Of a stretch of DNA of 64,000 nucleotides, positions 52,780-60,962 are shown in pieces. Source of the DNA: Burkholderiales bacterium (GTDB taxonomy: Bacteria > Pseudomonadota > Gammaproteobacteria > Burkholderiales > Burkholderiaceae_C); NCBI GenBank assembly GCA_016702555.1, contig JADJDV010000006.1:124001-188000 (forward strand). Direction: 5' to 3'. Both the position numbers and the translations under genes were made by a program. The notes beneath the pieces are model-generated. The model had not been told where the DNA came from. It made no database searches and saw only the letters and a program-made list of their open reading frames with translations. The stretch's first letter is position 1. Every line of letters starts with the position of its first letter.

Positions 52780-53733
52780 ATGAATGCCTCTGATTTTCGT
52801 GCCTGGCTGACACCACGGCGCCTGATGGCCGTGTCGATCGTCGTGGCCCTGCTCACCATTGCGCTGAAGATGGGCGCCTGGTGGATCACCGGCTCGGTCG
52901 GCCTGCTGTCCGACGCCATGGAGTCCTTCGTCAATCTGGCGGCGGCCATGTTCGGCCTGCTGATGGTGACGGTGGCCGAGCGCCCGGCCGACGACGACCA
53001 CCCGTTTGGCCACAACAAGGCCGAATATTTTTCCTCTGGCTTCGAGGGCATCCTGATCCTGGGCGCGGCGGCGGCCATCATCTGGGCGGCGCTGCCGCGT
53101 TTTTGGGACCCGCAGCCGCTGGAGCAGGTGGGCTGGGGCCTGGCGCTGTCCGTGATCAGCTCGGGGCTCAACGGCCTGCTGGCCTGGGTCATGCTGCGCG
53201 CCTCGCGCATGCACCGCTCGATCGCGCTGGAGGCCGACGCCAAGCATTTGCTGACCGACGTGTGGACCTCGGCCGGCGTGGTGATCGGGCTGCTGCTGGT
53301 GGGCGTCACCGGCTGGCTGTGGCTGGATCCGCTGGTGGCCATCGGCGTGGCGCTGAACATCGTGCACGAGGGCTGGCGGCTGATCTGGCGCTCGTGGCGC
53401 GGCCTGATGGACGCCGCCGTCGGCCCCGAAGAGCAGGCCGAGATCGACGCCGTGCTGGAGCGCTTCACGCAGCGGCAAGGCGATGAGTACGTCGTGCTGT
53501 TCGACCACGTGCTGACGCGCACCGCCGGCCAGCGCCGCTTCGTCAACCTGCACATGCACCTGCCACCCAGCTGGACGCTGGGGCGCGCCGACGACCTGCG
53601 CCAGCAGGTCGAGCACGCGCTGGCGCAGGCCGTGCCGGGCCTGCACGCCAGCATCCAGATGCTGCCCGATGGTGTGGAGCCGCTCACCGTCGATCTGGCC
53701 GAGCCGGTGCCTGGCACGCCGCACGCGCATTGA
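52780..53733 (+). CDS. Cation diffusion facilitator family transporter
   Basis: 317 residues with six membrane helices. The metal site in helix 2 shows SDAMESFVNLAAA and helix 5 shows HLLTDVWTSAGVV (HxxxD), the binuclear motif of CDF exporters. A cytoplasmic HPFGHNKAEYFSSG loop and a C-terminal CDF domain ending in HAH are present. It would export Zn, Fe, Co or similar ions by proton exchange. It stands between nap and dtd, probably with its own promoter. Confidence 0.9.
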   Translation: MNASDFRAWLTPRRLMAVSIVVALLTIALKMGAWWITGSVGLLSDAMESFVNLAAAMFGLLMVTVAERPADDDHPFGHNKAEYFSSGFEGILILGAAAAIIWAALPRFWDPQPLEQVGWGLALSVISSGLNGLLAWVMLRASRMHRSIALEADAKHLLTDVWTSAGVVIGLLLVGVTGWLWLDPLVAIGVALNIVHEGWRLIWRSWRGLMDAAVGPEEQAEIDAVLERFTQRQGDEYVVLFDHVLTRTAGQRRFVNLHMHLPPSWTLGRADDLRQQVEHALAQAVPGLHASIQMLPDGVEPLTVDLAEPVPGTPHAH

Positions 53734-53740
53734 GAACCCC

Positions 53741-54190
53741 ATGCAAGCCGTGATCCAGCGCGTGACTGAGGCGCGCGTCACCGTCGATGGCCAGGTCATC
53801 GGCGCCATCGGCCCCGGCCTGCTGGTGCTGCTGTGCGCCGAGCGCGGCGACTCCGATGCGGAGGCCGACAAGCTGCTGGCCAAGCTGCTCAAGCTGCGCA
53901 TCTTCAGCGACGCCGCCGGCAAAATGAACCTGAGCGTGCAGGACGTGGCCGGCGGCCTGCTGATCGTCAGTCAGTTCACGCTGGCGGCCGACACCTCGGG
54001 CGGCAATCGGCCCAGCTTTACCCAAGCTGCGCCACCCGATGAAGGGCGGCGCTTGTACGACTACTTTGTGGCCCAGGCGCGCGCGGCGCACCGTGAAGTC
54101 GCCACGGGTGAGTACGCGGCCGACATGAAAGTGGCACTGGTCAACGACGGGCCGGTGACGATTCCGCTGCGGGTGGCTGGCGCGGCGTGA
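53741..54190 (+). CDS. dtd: D-aminoacyl-tRNA deacylase
   Basis: 149 residues: MQAVIQRVTEARVTVDGQVI, then LLIVSQFTLAADTSGGNRPS (catalytic SQxTL block) and ALVNDGPVTIPL (the Gly-cisPro type motif). DTD hydrolyses D-amino acids and glycine from mischarged tRNAs. It starts 7 bases after the CDF transporter stop, so the two are likely cotranscribed. Confidence 0.96.
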   Translation: MQAVIQRVTEARVTVDGQVIGAIGPGLLVLLCAERGDSDAEADKLLAKLLKLRIFSDAAGKMNLSVQDVAGGLLIVSQFTLAADTSGGNRPSFTQAAPPDEGRRLYDYFVAQARAAHREVATGEYAADMKVALVNDGPVTIPLRVAGAA

Positions 54191-54195
54191 TGCTT

Positions 54196-54246
54196 CGTTA
54201 TTGAGAGCTGCTCGCGCTTGTTGGGTAATCGCTAGAGGCCAATTTC
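54196..54246. repeat. Dispersed AGCTGCT-GCGC comamonad repeat, copy 5 (between dtd and ybeY)
   Basis: TTATTGAGAGCTGCTCGCGC continues into TTGTTGGGTAATCGCTAGAGG and CCAATTT, the fullest copy in the window. It fills the convergent gap and touches the ybeY stop. Confidence 0.75.
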
Positions 54247-54709
54247 ATGCATGAGGATTGGCGAAGCCCAGCGTGGCCAGGATGGCGGTTTCGCGCGCCT
54301 CCATCGCCTCGGCGTCGGCCTCGCTGGTCTCGTGGTCCCAGCCCTGGGCGTGCAGCGCGCCATGCACCAGCAGGTGCGCGTAATGCTCGGCCAGCGGCTT
54401 GCCCAGATCGGCCGCCTCGCGCATGACGACCGGGGCGCACAGCACCAGATCGGCGGCGAGCACGGGTGCGCCGCTGTAGTCGAAGGTGAGGACGTTGGTG
54501 GCGCCGTCCTTGCCGCGAAAGTCGTGGTTGAGCCGCTGGCCCTCCTTCGCATCGACCACGCGCACGGTGATCTCCGCCGCCTGCACCTCGTCGCCGAGCG
54601 CGGTGCGCAGCCAGCGCATGACCTGGTGGCGCGGCAGCGCGGCGCGGTGCTCGGCCACGCCGTCGAAACGCGCGAATTGCAGCGACAGGCTCAACTCGGC
54701 TCGGGCCAT
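54245..54709 (-). CDS. ybeY: Endoribonuclease YbeY (rRNA maturation factor)
   Basis: The zinc-binding motif H3xH5xH is HGALHAQGWDH. Upstream blocks are LNHDFRGKDGATNVLTFDYS. YbeY processes 16S rRNA 3' ends and takes part in ribosome quality control. 154 residues. It lies 11 bases after phoH on the same strand, the usual phoH-ybeY pairing. Confidence 0.95.
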   Translation of the reverse strand: MARAELSLSLQFARFDGVAEHRAALPRHQVMRWLRTALGDEVQAAEITVRVVDAKEGQRLNHDFRGKDGATNVLTFDYSGAPVLAADLVLCAPVVMREAADLGKPLAEHYAHLLVHGALHAQGWDHETSEADAEAMEARETAILATLGFANPHA

Positions 54710-54720
54710 GGATGACGATT

Positions 54721-55677
54721 TCAGTCGGATGCGGCACGCGCCGGCCGCCGCTGCGCGTCGTAGGCATCGACGATGCGCGCCACCAGCGGATGGCGCACCA
54801 CGTCGGCCGAGGTGAAGCGCGTGAACCCCAGTCCCCTGACGCGCCTGAGTACGCGCTCGGCATCCACCAGCCCGCTGGTGGCGCCTTTCGGCAGGTCGAT
54901 TTGGCTGACGTCACCGGTCACCACGCAGGTGCTGCCGAAGCCGATGCGGGTGAGGAACATCTTCATCTGTTCGGGCGTGGTGTTCTGCGCCTCGTCGAGG
55001 ATGATGAAGGCGTGGTTCAGCGTGCGCCCGCGCATGAAAGCCAGCGGCGCGATCTCCAGCTGGTTGCGCTCGAAGGCTTTTTGCACGCGCTCGAAGCCCA
55101 TCAGCTCGTACAGCGCGTCGTAGAGCGGGCGCAGGTAGGGGTCCACTTTCTGTGTCAGGTCGCCCGGCAGAAAACCAAGCCGCTCGCCGGCCTCGACCGC
55201 CGGGCGCGTCAGGATGATGCGCTGCACCGCCTGCCGCTCCAGCGCATCGACGGCGCAGGCCACCGCCAGGTAGGTCTTGCCGGTGCCGGCCGGGCCGATG
55301 CCGAAGCTGATGTCGTGGCTGGCGATGCTCTCCAGGTACAGGCTCTGGTTGGGCGTGCGCGCGCGCAGATCGCTGCGCCGGGTGTTCAGCACGATGGCAC
55401 CGTCCACGCCCTCGCGCAGCGGGGCGCCGTCGCCGGCCAGCATCAGCTGCACGGTGTCGGCGCGGATCGGGCGCTCGGCCATCTCGTACAGCGCCTGCAG
55501 CACCGCCAGCGCCTGCTCGGCCTGTTTCTTCGGTCCTTCGACCTTGAACAGCTCCTGGCGCCGCGCGATGCTGACCTGCAGGCCGGCTTCGATGGTACGC
55601 AGATGCTCGTCCATCGGGCCACACAGATTGGACAGGCGCTTGTTGTTCGGGGGGATGAAGCTGTGGCGCAGGATCAA
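54721..55677 (-). CDS. PhoH-like ATPase
   Basis: 318 residues. Walker A is GIGPAGTGKTYLAVACAVDA and Walker B is AFIILDEAQNTTPEQMKMFL; the RIGFGSTCVVTGDVSQIDLP block is typical of PhoH/YbeZ. Partner of YbeY in RNA metabolism. The start is a TTG giving MILRHSFIPPNNKRLSNLCG; no ATG fits the family N-terminus. Confidence 0.94.
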   Translation of the reverse strand: MILRHSFIPPNNKRLSNLCGPMDEHLRTIEAGLQVSIARRQELFKVEGPKKQAEQALAVLQALYEMAERPIRADTVQLMLAGDGAPLREGVDGAIVLNTRRSDLRARTPNQSLYLESIASHDISFGIGPAGTGKTYLAVACAVDALERQAVQRIILTRPAVEAGERLGFLPGDLTQKVDPYLRPLYDALYELMGFERVQKAFERNQLEIAPLAFMRGRTLNHAFIILDEAQNTTPEQMKMFLTRIGFGSTCVVTGDVSQIDLPKGATSGLVDAERVLRRVRGLGFTRFTSADVVRHPLVARIVDAYDAQRRPARAASD

Positions 55678-55752
55678 GGCTGATAATTCCTACAGTGCGG
55701 ACGGTCGCCAAGGCGGCGGCGGTCCATCATACGGAATCCAACTCAGCCTGCC

Positions 55753-56325
55753 ATGATCGGACAACTGCGCGGCCAGCTCGCGGCCAAGAACCCGCCCGAA
55801 GTGCTGCTCGACTGCCACGGCGTCGGCTACGAGCTGCTGGTGCCAATGAGCACCTTCTACAACCTGCCGGCGCTGAACCAGGAGGTCACGCTGCTGACGC
55901 ATCTGGTGGTGCGCGAGGACGCGCACACCTTGTACGGCTTTGGCAGCCTGGCCGAGCGCGCCACCTTCCGCGAGCTGATCAAGGTCAGCGGCGTCGGGCC
56001 GCGCACCGCGCTGTCGGTGCTCTCGGGCATGAGCGTGACCGAGCTGGCGCAGGCGGTGACGGCGCAGGAAGCCGGCCGTCTGGTCAAGGTGCCCGGTATC
56101 GGCAAGAAGACGGCTGAACGCCTGCTGCTGGAGCTCAAGGGCAAGCTGGGCGCCGAACTCGATGCGCCGGCCGCGCCCGCCAGCGATGCGCAGCACGACA
56201 TCGGCCAGGCCCTGCTGGCGCTCGGCTACAACGAGCGCGAAGCCGCCGCTGCGCTGAAGGCGCTGCCGGCCGGCGTGGGGGTGAGTGAGGGCATCAAGCT
56301 GGCGTTGAAGGCCTTGGCCAAGTGA
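55753..56325 (+). CDS. ruvA: Holliday junction DNA helicase subunit RuvA
   Basis: 190 residues: MIGQLRGQLAAKNPPEVLLD, then FRELIKVSGVGPRTALSVLS and VPGIGKKTAERLLLELKGK, the two helix-hairpin-helix motifs that bind four-way junctions. A C-terminal domain (ALLALGYNEREAAAALKAL) contacts RuvB. The stop lies inside an operator-like palindrome for a toxin-antitoxin pair that now separates it from ruvB. Confidence 0.96.
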   Translation: MIGQLRGQLAAKNPPEVLLDCHGVGYELLVPMSTFYNLPALNQEVTLLTHLVVREDAHTLYGFGSLAERATFRELIKVSGVGPRTALSVLSGMSVTELAQAVTAQEAGRLVKVPGIGKKTAERLLLELKGKLGAELDAPAAPASDAQHDIGQALLALGYNEREAAAALKALPAGVGVSEGIKLALKALAK

Positions 56326-56340
56326 ACTAAACTTAGTTCA
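56323..56340. promoter_or_regulatory. Operator-like palindrome of the second toxin-antitoxin pair
   Basis: TGAACTAA-AC-TTAGTTCA is a perfect 8-bp inverted repeat 24 bases before the antitoxin ATG. It overlaps the ruvA stop codon. Phd/YefM antitoxins usually bind such short palindromes to repress their own operon. Confidence 0.65.
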
Positions 56341-56363
56341 ATCCGATCAAGGCTGAAACCCGC

Positions 56364-56618
56364 ATGGAAACCACCGTCAACATTCACGAAGCCAAGACGC
56401 ATTTGTCGCGCCTGGTTGAGCGGGCGGCGCAGGGTGAGTCCTTCATCATCGCCAAGGCGGGCAAGCCGATGGTGCGCGTGGTACCGCTGCAGCCTGTGCC
56501 CGCGCGCCAGCCGCAGCGGCTGGGTTTCATGCGCGGCATGGGCCAGGTGCCAGACGACTTCGACACCCTGGACGCCAAGGAAATCGAAGACATGTTCTAC
56601 AGCGACGGCAAACTGTGA
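56364..56618 (+). CDS. Phd/YefM-type antitoxin
   Basis: 84 residues: ETTVNIHEAKTHLSRLVERA, AQGESFIIAKAGKPMVRVVP. This is the Phd/YefM fold that binds DNA and neutralises the toxin through its C-terminal part (DAKEIEDMFYSDGKL). Its stop overlaps the toxin ATG by one base (TGATG). Confidence 0.92.
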   Translation: METTVNIHEAKTHLSRLVERAAQGESFIIAKAGKPMVRVVPLQPVPARQPQRLGFMRGMGQVPDDFDTLDAKEIEDMFYSDGKL

Positions 56619-57010
56619 TGGCGCGTCGCGTGCTGCTGGACACGCATCTGCTGCTGTGGGCGGCGCTGCTGCCGGAACGTCTGCCGCCGGCCGCGGCGAA
56701 CATCATGCAGGCGACGGAAAACACGCTGTTCTTCAGCGTGTGCAGCTTATGGGAGACCGCCATCAAGCTTTCCCGGCCGCGCAAGGACCTGGTGATCGAC
56801 CTGTCGTCCTGGCGCGCTGGCCTGCTCGACAACGGCTATCTTGAGCTGCCCATCCTGGCCGAGCACGCCATCGCCGTGCAGCAGTTGCCCGCGCTGCACC
56901 AGGACCCGTTCGATCGTCTGCTGCTGGCCCAGGCGCGCTGCGAAAAGCTCGAACTGCTGACCGCGGACGCGCAACTGGCGGCCTACGGCGCGCCGGTGCT
57001 GCACGCCTGA
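56618..57010 (+). CDS. PIN-domain toxin (VapC family)
   Basis: 130 residues. The acidic residues of the RNase site are in VLLDTHLLLWAA (Asp), VCSLWETAIKLS (Glu), QDPFDRLLLAQA (Asp) and LLTADAQLAAYG (Asp). This subtype is the usual partner of Phd-type antitoxins. It ends 12 bases before ruvB in the same direction, so the pair is embedded in the ruvAB transcription unit. Confidence 0.92.
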   Translation: MARRVLLDTHLLLWAALLPERLPPAAANIMQATENTLFFSVCSLWETAIKLSRPRKDLVIDLSSWRAGLLDNGYLELPILAEHAIAVQQLPALHQDPFDRLLLAQARCEKLELLTADAQLAAYGAPVLHA

Positions 57011-57022
57011 GGACCACTCCGC

Positions 57023-58093
57023 ATGACCATTCACACCGACGACTTCGCCCTGCCGCCCGGCGAACCGGCGCCGCGCCTGGTTTCGGCGGCGCCCACTTCG
57101 GCGCGCGAGGAGGCGCTGGAGCGCGCGCTGCGGCCCAAGCTGCTGGATGAATACGTGGGTCAGGCCAAGGCGCGCGAACAGCTGGAGATCTTCATCGGCG
57201 CGGCCAGAAAGCGCGGCGAGGCGCTCGATCACGTGCTGCTGTTCGGCCCCCCCGGTTTGGGCAAGACCACGCTATCGCACATCATCGCGCACGAACTGGG
57301 TGTCAACTTGCGCCAAACCAGCGGTCCCGTGCTGGAAAAGCCCAAGGATCTGGCGGCGCTGCTGACCAACCTGGAGAAGAACGACGTCCTGTTCATCGAC
57401 GAGATCCACCGCCTGTCGCCCGTGGTGGAGGAAATCCTCTACCCCGCGCTGGAGGACTACCAGATCGACATCATGATCGGCGAGGGGCCGGCGGCGCGCT
57501 CGATCAAGCTCGACGTGCAGCCCTTCACCCTGGTCGGCGCCACCACGCGCGCCGGCATGCTGACCAACCCGCTGCGCGACCGCTTCGGCATCGTGGCGCG
57601 GCTGGAGTTCTACACGCCCGAGGAGCTGACGCGCATCGTCACCCGGTCGGCCGGTCTGCTCAAGGTCGACACCGAGGCCGAGGGCGCGTTCGAGATCGCC
57701 CGCCGCAGCCGCGGCACCCCGCGCATCGCCAACCGCCTGCTGCGGCGCGTGCGCGACTATGCCGACGTCAAGGGCGACGGCCGGATCTCGAAGCAGATCG
57801 CGCACGACGCCCTGGCCATGCTGGATGTCGATCCGGAAGGCTTCGACGTGATGGACCGCAAGCTGCTGGAGGCGGTGATCCACCGCTTCGACGGCGGCCC
57901 GGTGGGCCTGGACAACATCGCCGCCAGCATTGGCGAGGAGTCGGGCACCATCGAGGACGTGATCGAGCCCTACCTGATCCAGCAGGGCTACCTGCAGCGC
58001 ACGCCGCGCGGGCGTGTCGCCACGCTGGCGGCCTACCGGCACCTGAGCGTGGCGCCGCCGCAGGCCGCGGGCGGACTGTTCGCGGGCGAGTAG
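57023..58093 (+). CDS. ruvB: Holliday junction branch migration ATPase RuvB
   Basis: 356 residues. Walker A LLFGPPGLGKTTLSHIIAHE, Walker B VLFIDEIHRLSP, sensor TLVGATTRAGMLT and arginine-finger region PLRDRFGIVARLEFY are all present. The C-terminal winged helix contains RTPRGRVATLAAYRHL. RuvB drives branch migration with RuvA. Confidence 0.97.
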   Translation: MTIHTDDFALPPGEPAPRLVSAAPTSAREEALERALRPKLLDEYVGQAKAREQLEIFIGAARKRGEALDHVLLFGPPGLGKTTLSHIIAHELGVNLRQTSGPVLEKPKDLAALLTNLEKNDVLFIDEIHRLSPVVEEILYPALEDYQIDIMIGEGPAARSIKLDVQPFTLVGATTRAGMLTNPLRDRFGIVARLEFYTPEELTRIVTRSAGLLKVDTEAEGAFEIARRSRGTPRIANRLLRRVRDYADVKGDGRISKQIAHDALAMLDVDPEGFDVMDRKLLEAVIHRFDGGPVGLDNIAASIGEESGTIEDVIEPYLIQQGYLQRTPRGRVATLAAYRHLSVAPPQAAGGLFAGE

Positions 58094-58286
58094 GCGGCCA
58101 TCGGCTGCTGGTGCGTCGATGGCATCTCGAAGCCAGTTGCAACAACCGCTTGCAAGGTGTCTCGGGGGTGCGACAGCGGGCGGAAATTTGCCCGCTGAAG
58201 CGCGATTTCGTCAAAGCGGCGAACGCCCAAGTCCGCACGCAAATACCTACGATGGGTCGGTCTGAAATCCATCTTGGGAATACTTC

Positions 58287-58970
58287 ATGAAACGCTATCT
58301 CGCCGAATTGATTGGCACCTTCTGGCTGGTGCTGGGCGGCTGTGGTGCTGCCGTGCTGGCGGCGGGCTTTCCGCAACTGGGCATCGGCTTTGCCGGCGTC
58401 GCGCTGGCCTTCGGCCTGACGGTGCTGACCATGGCCTATGCCATCGGTCACGTCTCCGGGGCGCATCTGAACACGGCCGTCACCGTGGGGCTGTGGGCCG
58501 GCGGCCGTTTCCCGGCCAAGGACGTGGTGCCCTACATCGTGGCGCAACTGATTGGCGCCGTCGCCGCAGCCGGTGTGCTGTACGTGATCGCCAGCGGCCA
58601 GGCCGGCTGGCAGCCGGGCGGCTTTGCCACCAACGGCTTTGGCGAGCTGTCGCCGGGCAAGTATTCGATGATGGCGGTGTTCGTGTGCGAGGTGGTGATG
58701 ACGGCGATCTTCCTGTTCGTCATCATGGGCGCCACCGATTCGCGCGCCCCGGCCGCATTGGCGCCGGTCGCCATCGGCCTGTGCCTGACGCTGATCCACC
58801 TGATCAGCATCCCGGTGTCCAACACCTCGGTCAACCCGGCGCGCTCGACCGGCGTGGCGCTGTTCGCGCAGACCGGTGCGCTGGGCCAGCTGTGGCTGTT
58901 CTGGGTGGCGCCGATCGTGGGTGGCATCCTGGGCGCGCTGATCTACCGCGTGTTGGGCAGCGACGACTGA
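58287..58970 (+). CDS. aqpZ: Aquaporin Z-like channel with altered first NPA motif
   Basis: 227 residues and six membrane helices. The start MKRYLAELIGTFWLVLGGCG and the second pore motif SVNPARSTG (with the selectivity-filter Arg) are AqpZ-like. The first pore motif reads SGAHLNTAVTVGLWAGGRF, so NPA has become NTA at residues 62-64. AqpZ moves water across the inner membrane. The 193-bp gap after ruvB shows no other gene. The substitution is encoded by an ordinary ACG codon, with no sign of frame error. Confidence 0.92.
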   Translation: MKRYLAELIGTFWLVLGGCGAAVLAAGFPQLGIGFAGVALAFGLTVLTMAYAIGHVSGAHLNTAVTVGLWAGGRFPAKDVVPYIVAQLIGAVAAAGVLYVIASGQAGWQPGGFATNGFGELSPGKYSMMAVFVCEVVMTAIFLFVIMGATDSRAPAALAPVAIGLCLTLIHLISIPVSNTSVNPARSTGVALFAQTGALGQLWLFWVAPIVGGILGALIYRVLGSDD

Positions 58971-59107
58971 TTGCGGCGGCGCACGCCAGCGGGACGGGAC
59001 CGCCGGCAGGGGTTGCTGGTGCCGGCGCAGCTTAGGCTGGGTGCTGCGCCTGGGTTCCTCAGTCGCTGCAGTCGTGATCGATGCTTGCGTGATCTACAGT
59101 GGCGCCG

Positions 59108-60007
59108 ATGACGCCTGTTGCTCCTGACCCTGATCGAGCCTCCGCGCGTTCAGTCGCGGGTCGCCCGTTGCTGCTGGGTCTGATCGGCGCCGGTATCCAG
59201 CGCTCGCTCACGCCGGCCATGCATGTGGCCGAAGCCGGACACCACGGCATCCGGCTGCACTACCAGCTGATCGACCTCGAGCGCACGCCCGGTTCGGCGG
59301 CCGAGTTGCGCACCCTGCTGGTGGCGGCGCGCATCATGGATTTTGCCGGCCTGAACGTCACCTACCCGTGCAAGCAGGCGGTGATTCCGCTGCTGGACGG
59401 GCTATCGCATGAAGCTGCGGCGATCGGCGCGGTCAATACCGTGGTGATCCGCGAAGGGCGCCTGATCGGCCACAACACCGACGCCTCGGGGTGGGCCTGG
59501 GGCTTGCGCCGCCAGCTTCCCGACGCCGATCTGGGCTGCGTGGTGCTGCTGGGTGCGGGCGGCGCCGGCTCGGCCGTCGCCCACGCCGTGCTGGCGCTGG
59601 GGGCGCGCCGGCTGCGCGTGGTGGACACGGACCGGGCGCGCGCCCAGGCGCTGGCGGCCCAATTGCGCGAGCACCATTCCGCCCTGGTCGAGGTCTGCGC
59701 CACGGCCGGGGACGCGCTCGCGGGCGCCACCGGGATGATCCATGCCACGCCGACCGGCATGGCCGCGCACCCTGGTATGCCGCTGCCTGCGGCGCTGTTG
59801 CGCCCGGACATCTGGGTGTCGGAGATCGTCTATTTCCCGCACACGACGGAGCTGCTGCGCGCGGCGCGGGCGCTCGGCTGCCGCACGGTCGATGGCGGCG
59901 GCATGGCGGTGGGACAGGCGGTGGGGGCGTTCGAGTTGTTCACCGGGCTGCCGCCCGATCCCGAGCGCATGGCGCGCAGCTTCCGGCAGCTGATCGACGC
60001 GCGTTGA
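59108..60007 (+). CDS. Shikimate/quinate dehydrogenase family protein, probably NAD-dependent
   Basis: The AroE fold is clear: substrate site with Lys in LNVTYPCKQAVIPL, Asp in GHNTDASGWAWGL, nucleotide loop LLGAGGAGSAVAHAVLALGA and HATPTGMAAHPGM. After the second nucleotide-binding strand the sequence is VVDTDRARAQAL. An Asp there favours NAD, as in catabolic quinate/shikimate dehydrogenases, whereas NADP-type AroE has NRT. With the neighbouring dehydroquinase, TRAP transporter and IclR gene, this suggests quinate or shikimate catabolism. ATG 59108 is used; a GTG at 59099 is also possible. Confidence 0.85.
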   Translation: MTPVAPDPDRASARSVAGRPLLLGLIGAGIQRSLTPAMHVAEAGHHGIRLHYQLIDLERTPGSAAELRTLLVAARIMDFAGLNVTYPCKQAVIPLLDGLSHEAAAIGAVNTVVIREGRLIGHNTDASGWAWGLRRQLPDADLGCVVLLGAGGAGSAVAHAVLALGARRLRVVDTDRARAQALAAQLREHHSALVEVCATAGDALAGATGMIHATPTGMAAHPGMPLPAALLRPDIWVSEIVYFPHTTELLRAARALGCRTVDGGGMAVGQAVGAFELFTGLPPDPERMARSFRQLIDAR

Positions 60008-60025
60008 CGCTGGCGGCCAGCCCTG

Positions 60026-60820
60026 TCAGCCCTTGCCGAGCGGCGGCTTGCCGAACAGGATCGAGGCGTCGCTGACCGGTCCCAGTTCGAAAGTGCAGGC
60101 CAGCAGCTCGGGCGCCAGCTCGTGCATGCGCGCCGGCGTCAGGCGCTGGCGCGGACCGGCGATGCTGATGACGCCGATCGCCTGCCGGCGCCGCAGCACC
60201 GGTGCCGCCATCGCGTTCATGCCGGGCGCGAACACCTCATCGATCATGGCGTAGCCGCGCACGCGCGCCGCATGCAGGTGACCGAGCAAGGCCTTGATGG
60301 TGGCCGGCGCCTTGGGGCCGTACTCTGCCGGCGCGCCGAAGCCCTGCCGCGACACCAGCTCCAGCGCGCGCTCGTCGCTCAGCGTCATCAGCCAGGCGTG
60401 ACCGGAAGCGGTGCAGGACAGGCGCGCATCCATGCCCATGTCGGGGTCGTAGCGGATCCCGATCTGGCGCCGGCCCTGCACCTTGGCGACCCAGGTCAGG
60501 CGCTCGTCGTCGACGATGGACAGGCGCACCAACTCACCCGACGCTTGCGCCAGCCGCTCCAGCAGCGGCGCGGCGGTGTCCACCACGCCGGCACTGGACA
60601 GCAGACCAAGGCCCAGAGACACCAGCTTGGTGGTCAGCACATAGTCGCCCTGGCGGCGCGCCTGACGCACGTAGCCGCGCCGCTGCAGATCGCCCAGCAG
60701 GCGATGGCAGGGACCCAGCGGGATGTCCAGCTCGGAGGCGATCAGCGACAGCGGCAAACCCTGCGGATGGCGCACCAGGTGCTCCAGGATGGACAGCGCG
60801 CGCTCCAGTGCCAGGCTCAT
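60026..60820 (-). CDS. IclR-family transcriptional regulator
   Basis: 264 residues. The N-terminal winged helix is ALERALSILEHLVRHPQGLP and ASELDIPLGPCHRLLGDLQR with RGYVRQ. The C-terminal IclR effector domain includes RLSCTASGHAWLM and MAAPVLRRRQAIGVISIAGP. Family members often control aromatic and hydroaromatic acid catabolism. It is divergent from the aroQ-TRAP genes, with a perfect palindrome in the shared promoter region. Confidence 0.92.
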   Translation of the reverse strand: MSLALERALSILEHLVRHPQGLPLSLIASELDIPLGPCHRLLGDLQRRGYVRQARRQGDYVLTTKLVSLGLGLLSSAGVVDTAAPLLERLAQASGELVRLSIVDDERLTWVAKVQGRRQIGIRYDPDMGMDARLSCTASGHAWLMTLSDERALELVSRQGFGAPAEYGPKAPATIKALLGHLHAARVRGYAMIDEVFAPGMNAMAAPVLRRRQAIGVISIAGPRQRLTPARMHELAPELLACTFELGPVSDASILFGKPPLGKG

Positions 60821-60841
60821 GCATTCACCATGTAAAAAGAT

Positions 60842-60856
60842 TTTCCAGTCTGGAAA
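60842..60856. promoter_or_regulatory. Operator-like palindrome between iclR and aroQ
   Basis: TTTCCAG-T-CTGGAAA is a perfect inverted repeat 22 bases upstream of the IclR start and about 107 before aroQ. It fits the size of IclR-type operators, so autoregulation and control of the divergent operon are likely. Confidence 0.6.
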
Positions 60857-60962
60857 GTTTAGTCTGGCGAGGTCGAATAATGGCGGGCCAGGCGTCGCGG
60901 GTGCGGCGCCGATCCAGCCAGGAGTGCCGCATGCGAGTTGACACAGCGAAGGAAGCCTCGAC

